From: an uncultured Chloroflexaceae bacterium
GTDB taxonomy: Bacteria; Chloroflexota; Chloroflexia; Chloroflexales; Chloroflexaceae
Reading direction: 5' to 3'
Assembly: GCA_937141995.1 (NCBI GenBank)
Contig: CAKZQX010000051.1
Coordinates: 1 to 10,643, forward strand
DNA length: 10,643 nucleotides
The notes under the pieces were generated by a model. That model made no database searches and was not told where the DNA came from. It saw nothing but the letters and a program-made list of their open reading frames with translations. Made by a program: the position numbers and the translations under genes. Position 1 is the stretch's first letter; each line of letters opens with the position of its first letter. Shown in pieces: positions 5,960-10,643 of this stretch.

Positions 5960-7333
5960 ATGCTAAACAAAGTTCTGGTAGCTAATCGTGGCGAGATTGC
6001 AGTACGGATTGTGCGCGCCTGCCGCGATCTGGGGATCGGTTCGGTGGTGGCCTACAGCGAAGCCGACCGTAACACGCTGGCGGTGCGTCTCGCGGATGAG
6101 TCGATCTGTATTGGTCCGGCAGCCCCCAGCAAGTCGTATCTGCATCCGCCCGCGTTGATCAGTGCCGCGCTGATTACCGGCTGTGATGCGGTACATCCAG
6201 GCTATGGCTTTCTTTCGGAGAACCCCTATTTTGCCGAAGCCTGTGCCCAGTGTAATCTGGTATTTATCGGCCCGGAGCCGGAACCCATCCGCTTGATGGG
6301 CGATAAGTCAATCGGCCGGCAGACCATGAATGCCGCCGGGGTGCCGACAGTCCCCGGTTCAGAAGGTGAGTTGTCCAGTATTGACGAGGCCATTAGCCTG
6401 GCACGCGAGATCGGATATCCGGTGTTGCTCAAGCCCAGTGCGGGTGGCGGCGGGCGCGGGATGCGCGTTGCCCGCGACGAGAGCGAGTTGCAGCGCGCCT
6501 ATCCGACGGCCCGGGCCGAGGCCGAAGGCGCTTTTGGACGCGGTGACCTGATCCTGGAGAAGTATCTGCCGAGTGTGCGCCACGTTGAGATCCAGGTGCT
6601 GGCGGATCATCACGGGAATGCGATACACCTGGGTGAGCGCGACTGCTCCTCCCAGCGCCGCCATCAGAAGATCATCGAAGAAGCGCCCTCACCTATCGTC
6701 AACGCCGAACTTCGCGCGAAGATGGGCGAGGATGCCGTACGCGGTATTCAGGCAATCGGCTACCGCAATGCCGGAACCCTCGAGTTTCTGATGGATGAAC
6801 AGGGCAACTACTACTTTATCGAGATGAATACCCGCATCCAGGTAGAGCATCCGGTAACGGAACTGATTACCGGGATTGATCTGGTGAAGTGGCAGTTGCT
6901 GGTTGCCTCCGGTGAACGCTTGACGCTAGAACAGAAAGACGTTAGAATACGCGGGCACGCAGTCGAATGCCGTATTAATGCGGAAGATCCAGAGCGCGAC
7001 TTTCTCCCGTCAGTTGGAGAGATTGAGTTGTTTGTCCCACCGGGAGGCCCCGGTGTGCGTGTTGACACACATCTCTACTCTGGGTACAAGCTTCCAGGTT
7101 CATATGACTCACTCATGGCCAAGATCATTACCTGGGGCGATGACCGCAATGAAGCGCTTGATCGCATGCGGCGAGCGCTGAACGAGTGTATTCTCGAAGG
7201 TAGCGTCAAATCGACGATACCGTTCCAGCTTGCGCTGATTGATGATCCCGCGTTCCGTTCCGGGAATATTTCCATCCACTATGTCGGCGAGTTTATGCAG
7301 AAGTGGAAAGAACGGGAAGCGGTTGTGGCATAG
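5960..7333 (+). CDS. accC: Biotin carboxylase subunit of acetyl-CoA (or acyl-CoA) carboxylase
   Basis: This subunit uses ATP and bicarbonate to carboxylate biotin on the carrier protein, the first half-reaction of acetyl-CoA carboxylase. The 457 residues match the stand-alone bacterial enzyme (about 450). The start MLNKVLVANRGEIAVRI is characteristic. The ATP-grasp domain shows GGGGRGM near residue 165, HVEIQVLAD near 208 and RDCSSQRRHQKIIEEAPSP with K237. The catalytic-site strand EMNTRIQVEHP carries E288, N290 and R292, all conserved. No biotinyl domain is fused, so a separate AccB is needed, and none is in this window. The gene follows fabG by two bases and precedes the Asp23-family gene by eight. 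In Chloroflexi this subunit could also serve propionyl-CoA carboxylation, which sequence alone cannot settle. Confidence 0.95.
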   Translation: MLNKVLVANRGEIAVRIVRACRDLGIGSVVAYSEADRNTLAVRLADESICIGPAAPSKSYLHPPALISAALITGCDAVHPGYGFLSENPYFAEACAQCNLVFIGPEPEPIRLMGDKSIGRQTMNAAGVPTVPGSEGELSSIDEAISLAREIGYPVLLKPSAGGGGRGMRVARDESELQRAYPTARAEAEGAFGRGDLILEKYLPSVRHVEIQVLADHHGNAIHLGERDCSSQRRHQKIIEEAPSPIVNAELRAKMGEDAVRGIQAIGYRNAGTLEFLMDEQGNYYFIEMNTRIQVEHPVTELITGIDLVKWQLLVASGERLTLEQKDVRIRGHAVECRINAEDPERDFLPSVGEIELFVPPGGPGVRVDTHLYSGYKLPGSYDSLMAKIITWGDDRNEALDRMRRALNECILEGSVKSTIPFQLALIDDPAFRSGNISIHYVGEFMQKWKEREAVVA

Positions 7334-7341
7334 TTACCAGG

Positions 7342-7698
7342 ATGCATACGGTACTTCTACAACCTAACGGGAGCGTGACAATCGCACCTCAGGTGCTGAC
7401 CGCAGTAATCAGTCAGACGGCGCAGGCCGTACCCGGCGTTGCGCGATTGGGGCAAGTGCCGCGCACGAATATCGGGTCACTGCTAGGGCAAGCAGGCAGC
7501 GATGCGGGGGTGCTGGTTCAGGTGACGCAGCATGCCGTACGGGCAAACTGCTACCTCGTCGCAACCCCCGACAGTAACTTGCTGGAGTTGGGTATGGCAG
7601 TCCAGGCAACCGTGGCTGCGGCTATTCGGGAACTTGTGGGCATGGCGGTGGATGAAGTCAATGTCTACATACAAGATGTCAAGGTAGGTCGTGGCTAG
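7342..7698 (+). CDS. Asp23/Gls24 family protein (YqhY-like)
   Basis: This 118-residue cytoplasmic protein belongs to the Asp23/Gls24 (DUF322) family. Visible features are the N-terminal [18 protein letters not shown], the VPGVARL motif, a beta strand [11 protein letters not shown] and the C-terminal [11 protein letters not shown]. Its place between accC and nusB matches Bacillus subtilis, where the Asp23-family gene yqhY sits in accB-accC-yqhY-nusB and has been linked genetically to acetyl-CoA carboxylase activity. That shared order suggests a role in tuning malonyl-CoA synthesis (inference). ATG 7342 is chosen because family members start just before this first strand; the ribosome site is poor, so translation may be coupled to accC. 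The gene overlaps nusB by 8 bp. Confidence 0.85.
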   Translation: MHTVLLQPNGSVTIAPQVLTAVISQTAQAVPGVARLGQVPRTNIGSLLGQAGSDAGVLVQVTQHAVRANCYLVATPDSNLLELGMAVQATVAAAIRELVGMAVDEVNVYIQDVKVGRG

Positions 7699-8119
7699 TC
7701 TCCGTCACCGTGTACGGATTACGGCATTGCAGATCCTGTTTGAAGTCGATTTGACCGACCATGCCCTGGATATGGTGCTGGAACGGCAGCTTCAGGAGGA
7801 ACTGTTGCCTTCGGATGGCAAGCGCTTTTTACAGCGGCTTGTGCTTGGTGTCTGGGAACATCGTTCGTACCTGGATCGGGTTATCGAGGAAGCAGCGCCC
7901 AACTGGCCGGTTACGCAGATGCCTGGTGTGGATAAGGCGGTTTTGCGAATCGCGCTGTTTGAGTTGCTGATCGATGATGTTGAGCAAACCCCGGTAAAAG
8001 CGGTGATTAATGAAGCGGTTGAACTTGCCAAGCATTTTGGCAGCGACAATTCCAGTCGTTTTGTCAATGGAGTTCTTGGTACAGTTGTAGGCCGCCATAT
8101 GGACGGGCAACAGGAATAG
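7691..8119 (+). CDS. nusB: Transcription antitermination factor NusB
   Basis: NusB is a small all-helical RNA-binding protein that, with NusE (S10), binds boxA RNA and promotes antitermination of rRNA transcription. The 142-residue length is typical. Family motifs are the N-terminal [16 protein letters not shown], the central [21 protein letters not shown] and the C-terminal [18 protein letters not shown] followed by [10 protein letters not shown]. The GTG start at 7691 has AAGGT five bases upstream and overlaps the end of the Asp23 gene, consistent with translational coupling. The accC-Asp23-nusB order is shared with Firmicutes. Confidence 0.95.
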   Translation: MASLRHRVRITALQILFEVDLTDHALDMVLERQLQEELLPSDGKRFLQRLVLGVWEHRSYLDRVIEEAAPNWPVTQMPGVDKAVLRIALFELLIDDVEQTPVKAVINEAVELAKHFGSDNSSRFVNGVLGTVVGRHMDGQQE

Positions 8120-8124
8120 AGCGA

Positions 8125-8151
8125 TGCCCCGATGCACACCCGTTTGGGGCA
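8125..8151 (+). terminator. Weak hairpin in the nusB-acpP gap
   Basis: TGCCCC (8125-8130) can pair with GGGGCA (8146-8151) across a 15-base loop. The sequence after it is T-rich but lacks a clean U-tract. It may attenuate readthrough into acpP, but the evidence is slight. Confidence 0.2.
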
Positions 8152-8203
8152 GTGATGCTCGTTCGTTTTCGTATCGTTATTGTTGTGCGAAAGGTGGTAG
8201 TCG

Positions 8204-8449
8204 ATGGCCTCACCTGAGATGGAAACGCGGCTGCGCAAGATTGTTGCGGAGCAACTGGGGGTTGAAGAGAGTCAGATCGTCCCCGATGCATCCTTTATTG
8301 AGGATCTCAAGGCCGACTCGCTTGACATAGTCGAGATGGTTATGGCAATCGAAGAGGAGTTCGGTATCGAAATCCCTGATGAAGATGCCGAGAAGTTAAA
8401 GACGGTCGGGGATGCGTTGAACTATCTTGATGAGCATGGACCGGCCTAG
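8204..8449 (+). CDS. acpP: Acyl carrier protein
   Basis: ACP is the acidic four-helix carrier that holds growing acyl chains by a phosphopantetheine arm. The 81-residue protein has the attachment motif [11 protein letters not shown] with modifiable serine S39. It also has the usual helix I ([10 protein letters not shown]), an acidic helix II-III region ([14 protein letters not shown]) and a terminal TVGDALNYL. The start at 8204 has AAGGTGG (8191-8197) six bases upstream, a good ribosome site; M6 is an internal alternative. It lies 84 bp after nusB in the same run as fabG and accC, consistent with general fatty acid synthesis as opposed to a polyketide cluster. Confidence 0.96.
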   Translation: MASPEMETRLRKIVAEQLGVEESQIVPDASFIEDLKADSLDIVEMVMAIEEEFGIEIPDEDAEKLKTVGDALNYLDEHGPA

Positions 8450-8611
8450 TTGCAGGTGATCCAGGTGCATCCTCGCCTGTATCAGCCGTGTTCTCGCAGC
8501 CCTGTGCTTACGCGCTCGCTGATTGAAGCGGTTCGTGAGTACCGGGCTGCAGCATTATCCCGCGTGAGGCACGGAACATCAGCCCTATTCGCAAGCCAGG
8601 AAGAGGCATGA
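8450..8611 (+). CDS. Possible small unrecognised ORF between acpP and the Tat genes (53 codons)
   Basis: Directly after the acpP stop an open frame runs from TTG 8450 (or GTG 8456) to a TGA at 8609-8611 that overlaps the next ATG. The predicted product would be about 53 residues, with a basic helical middle (TRSLIEAVREYRAA) and an acidic end. No clear ribosome site precedes either start, and third-position GC is not raised. A chance open frame of this length is quite possible. If it is not coding, this 158-bp gap holds only the AGGAAGAGG ribosome site of the next gene. Confidence 0.2.
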   Translation: MQVIQVHPRLYQPCSRSPVLTRSLIEAVREYRAAALSRVRHGTSALFASQEEA

Positions 8612-9414
8612 CGATTTTTGGGATCGGCCCGTTTGAGTTGCTACTGATTGCAATCCTGGGTCTGATCGTTTTTGGTCCGGAACGACTGCCGGAGATCGGA
8701 CGTTTTATCGGGCGCGCAGTTGCGCGGGTACTGGCCTGGCAGCAGCAATCGCCCGAAGCGCAGATGATTCAGCAGTTGCGCCGCGAGTTCGATCAGGAGA
8801 TTTTGGAACTGCGTGATGAGATTATCCGCGCGCGGCAGCAACTGGATATTTCGACTGAGGCCAATAAGATCCATCAGGAGACCCGTTCGCTCCTCCAGGG
8901 ATCGATGCAGGCATCAGGCGCAGCAACCCTGCCCGCTGTCAACGCTGCCCCGGAGAACCAACCGGCCACTGGGAAGCCCCAACCCGCCGCCGCAGCGCAG
9001 GCAAACGGTGCCATGCAGAACAACCTACCGCCGGAGACGGAGAAGCCGGCCGGTGTAGCGCGCTCAGAACGGGAGGTCATCGCAGCGCAGACGCAACCAT
9101 CCGTCGCGGATGATCTGGTATCCCCGGCAAAACCCAGCGCTTCACCATCAGAGCAATCTGATCCGGTTGCTCCCCAGTCAACACAGGCTACCGAAGCGGA
9201 TGCGCCGGCATCCGACCCGGATATTCCATCTGAAGAGAGTGTTTCAATCTCCGGGGATGTGGTTGTCGCCGAGTTGAAAACACTCACGCTGCAACTGCAA
9301 CATCTGACGGCCGATGTGCAGACCCTACGCGAGCAGTTGCAGGCGCAAGGCCTGCTTGATCAAAACCGGCAACCGCCGCAGCAAGCCTCCCATCAGGAAA
9401 TAACATCCTCATGA
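8608..9414 (+). CDS. tatB: Twin-arginine translocase TatA/TatB-family protein with long C-terminal tail
   Basis: This is a membrane component of the Tat system, which exports folded proteins with twin-arginine signals. The N-terminus is diagnostic: GPFELLLIAILGLIVFGPER gives one membrane helix (about 8-22), the FGP hinge at 22-24 and then LPEIGRFIGRAV, an amphipathic helix. Glu10 in the membrane entry and GPERLP favour TatB over TatA. A charged helical region (about 45-95) follows, then a low-complexity Pro/Ala/Gln tail (about 100-210) and a final predicted coiled coil (about 220-250, AELKTLTLQLQHL). At 268 residues it is well above the usual 90-180. Start ATG 8608 has AGGA six bases upstream. 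Its stop overlaps the tatC start by 4 bp. The TatA/TatB assignment is not fully certain. Confidence 0.85.
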   Translation: MTIFGIGPFELLLIAILGLIVFGPERLPEIGRFIGRAVARVLAWQQQSPEAQMIQQLRREFDQEILELRDEIIRARQQLDISTEANKIHQETRSLLQGSMQASGAATLPAVNAAPENQPATGKPQPAAAAQANGAMQNNLPPETEKPAGVARSEREVIAAQTQPSVADDLVSPAKPSASPSEQSDPVAPQSTQATEADAPASDPDIPSEESVSISGDVVVAELKTLTLQLQHLTADVQTLREQLQAQGLLDQNRQPPQQASHQEITSS

Positions 9415-10436
9415 CCCGCGACCGGAATACGCCTGCACCTGCCGCGTCCGAGGAAGAGCAACTTCTGCGTCAACTCTTGCTCGACACCAGTGGATACGGA
9501 CCTGAACCCGCTTCCGCTGCCAGCGTTGCGGATGTTGCGGAAGAAACTGCGACTGATACAGCACCGTCATCGGCTGCCCCAAGAACGGGGAAATCAACGC
9601 GCCGGACTGCGCCAACTCCACCCCGAACCCAGACCGGCAAGTCCGGGGGGCGGGGGGCGCCGCCGCCCCCCCCTGCCGCCGAACCGGATGACGCAGGCGA
9701 CCAGGAAGAAGAGAGTATGTCCCTGTTCGATCACCTGATCGAACTGCGCACCCGGTTGATCCGTGCATCACTGGGCGTGCTGGGCGGTATGGTGATCGGA
9801 TTGCTGCTGGTACTTGGTCCATTTCAGTTGATGGATTTTGTCATCAGTACCTTTGCGCCAACCAATGATCTCTATCCACCGGTGCAGGCAGTTGGTACCG
9901 CCGAGGCGTTTACCAGTTACATGACCGTTGCGCTGACAATTGGGATCATTCTAGGCATGCCGGTCATTGTCTACCAGCTTTTTGCGTTTATCCGACCCGG
10001 GTTAAACCGCGAAGAAAAGTTTGCGATCTACAAGGCAATGCCGTTTGTGCTCGGATTCTTTGCGACTGGTCTGGCCTTTGGCTGGTTTATCACCGTACCG
10101 ACCGCGATACGCTTTCTAATCGGATTTAGCGATTCGACCCTGATCCAGGTTCAACCGACGCTGTCCGATTTTATTCGCACAATAACCCTGTTGCTGGTTA
10201 TGAATGGCGTCGTCTTTGAACTGCCAATTATTATCTATGTGCTGGCCCTGCTGGAGATTGTCACCCCGGCGCAACTGCGCGCATACCGGCGGTATGCGCT
10301 GGTCGCCGTCGTTATTGTTGCGGCGATTATCACCCCAACCGGCGACCCGGTGAATCTGGCGCTGCTGGCCCTGCCGATGTATCTGCTGTTTGAGTTGGGT
10401 ATCCTGCTGGCGCATATTCCGGCGCGTAGACGTTAA
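9411..10436 (+). CDS. tatC: Sec-independent protein translocase TatC with N-terminal extension
   Basis: TatC is the polytopic receptor for twin-arginine signal peptides. The core (about residues 103-341) shows SLFDHLIELRTRL with the conserved Glu111 (equivalent to E. coli E15), YQLFAFIRPGL before E201/E202, and the C-terminal ITPTGDPVNLALLALPMYLLFELG. Six membrane helices are expected. E. coli TatC has 258 residues; this frame has 341 because a Pro/Ala/Thr-rich extension of about 102 residues precedes the core. ATG 9411 overlaps the previous stop as ATGA, supporting coupling. A second start at ATG 9717 (M103) has AGGAAG eight bases upstream and would give a standard 239-residue TatC. Which start is used, or whether both are, is open. 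The extension contains G6, G6 and C8 runs. Confidence 0.93.
   Translation: MTRDRNTPAPAASEEEQLLRQLLLDTSGYGPEPASAASVADVAEETATDTAPSSAAPRTGKSTRRTAPTPPRTQTGKSGGRGAPPPPPAAEPDDAGDQEEESMSLFDHLIELRTRLIRASLGVLGGMVIGLLLVLGPFQLMDFVISTFAPTNDLYPPVQAVGTAEAFTSYMTVALTIGIILGMPVIVYQLFAFIRPGLNREEKFAIYKAMPFVLGFFATGLAFGWFITVPTAIRFLIGFSDSTLIQVQPTLSDFIRTITLLLVMNGVVFELPIIIYVLALLEIVTPAQLRAYRRYALVAVVIVAAIITPTGDPVNLALLALPMYLLFELGILLAHIPARRR
9645..9671 (+). repeat. GC-only hairpin and homopolymer tracts inside the tatC extension
   Basis: GGGGGGCGG (9645-9653) is perfectly complementary to CCGCCCCCC (9663-9671) with a 9-base loop. The tract contains two G6 runs and a C8 run (9666-9673). It ends 46 bases before the internal ATG 9717. 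Such runs are prone to slippage and to sequencing error. Confidence 0.7.
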
Positions 10437-10510
10437 CAGTGTTCCCTTAACACGAGTGACACGGTGCGGTCTTCAAATCAGGCATTTGATGGCAACAGTG
10501 CGGTGTTTCG

Positions 10511-10542
10511 CCTGCGGCAGCAGGGTACTCGTTTTATCTTTT
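10511..10542 (+). terminator. Possible intrinsic terminator after tatC
   Basis: CCTGC (10511-10515) pairs with GCAGG (10520-10524) around a GGCA tetraloop. A T-rich stretch (TTTTATCTTTT, 10532-10542) follows after a seven-base gap. The stem is short and the gap is larger than ideal, so this is only a candidate end for the Tat transcript. Confidence 0.35.
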
Positions 10543-10607
10543 CACACAACATTTGCTCTCAGAAACTGTCTGAAAAGGGTTTGTCATGGGGATACGGCCC
10601 CGGCGCG

Positions 10608-10631
10608 GGAGTCCCGGCTTCAGCCGGTTCC
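10608..10631. repeat. GC-rich inverted repeat at window end, REP-like
   Basis: CCGGC-TTCA-GCCGG (10614-10627) is a perfect stem with tetraloop, extended by GGA/TCC pairs across a small internal loop. It sits in a GC-rich block (from about 10594) that also contains CGGGAGTCCCG. The look is that of a dispersed intergenic repeat, but only one copy is visible and the window ends here. Confidence 0.3.
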
Positions 10632-10643
10632 GGCCACACCCCG

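Larger units (their letters stand above)
10437..10643. other. Non-coding end of window downstream of tatC
   Basis: No convincing gene is seen in these 207 bases. Short inverted repeats are GTGTT-N5-AACAC (10439-10453) directly after the stop, TCAAAT-N5-ATTTGA (10473-10489), and those listed separately at 10511-10542 and 10608-10631. Confidence 0.6.

Noticed and set aside
8150..8203. Promoter for acpP in the T-rich gap
   Set aside because: TATCGT and similar boxes exist, but no -35 hexamer lies at acceptable spacing.
8523..8558. Promoter TTGAAG / CATTAT ahead of the Tat genes
   Set aside because: The spacer is about 24 bp, too long for a sigma70 promoter.
9645..9671. Intrinsic terminator inside tatC
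   Set aside because: There is a strong GC stem but no U-tract follows, and the frame continues without interruption into the TatC core.

Overview
The window looks like an ordinary chromosomal segment of a Chloroflexota bacterium, most likely a Chloroflexus-like member of class Chloroflexia. This is an inference from three things. Base composition looks moderately GC-rich, in the high-fifties percent range by eye. One protein has a Thr/Pro-rich stalk and an extracellular lectin-like domain of a kind familiar from Chloroflexi surface proteins. The gene order is accC - Asp23/Gls24 - nusB - acpP. No mobile element, CRISPR array, rRNA or tRNA was seen.

Left part, minus strand (1-1964). A two-component system consists of a sensor histidine kinase cut by the window start and an OmpR/PhoB-type response regulator. 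Upstream lies an EVE-domain (PUA-like) protein with its own near-consensus promoter. A direct repeat of TGTAACT at an 11-bp period sits just upstream of the regulator gene and looks like an autoregulatory operator. Related TGTAA half-sites recur at the EVE promoter.

Centre, plus strand (1965-3581). A 502-residue protein joins a cytoplasmic J domain, a TPR-like stretch, one membrane segment, a Thr/Pro stalk with a 48-bp-period repeat, and a C-terminal concanavalin/LamG-like domain. This is the most unusual protein here.

Right part, plus strand (3636-10436). A long co-directional run begins at a good sigma70-type promoter: nrdR, a four-pass membrane protein with a degenerate Mrr-like nuclease domain, fabG, accC (biotin carboxylase), an Asp23/Gls24 protein (YqhY-like), nusB, acpP, tatA/B-like and tatC. 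Most junctions overlap or are a few bases apart; the two wider gaps flank acpP (84 and 158 bp). The group combines fatty acid synthesis (FabG, AccC, ACP), control of nucleotide reduction (NrdR), transcription antitermination (NusB) and twin-arginine protein export. AccB (biotin carrier) is not in the window. TatC carries a disordered N-terminal extension of about 100 residues, and a well-placed internal start would give a normal-length TatC.

From 10437 to the end there is no gene, only a possible terminator and GC-rich inverted repeats. The best leads for something undescribed are the membrane-spanning J-domain/lectin-like fusion, the membrane-anchored degenerate Mrr-like protein embedded in the run, and the possible dual-start tatC.
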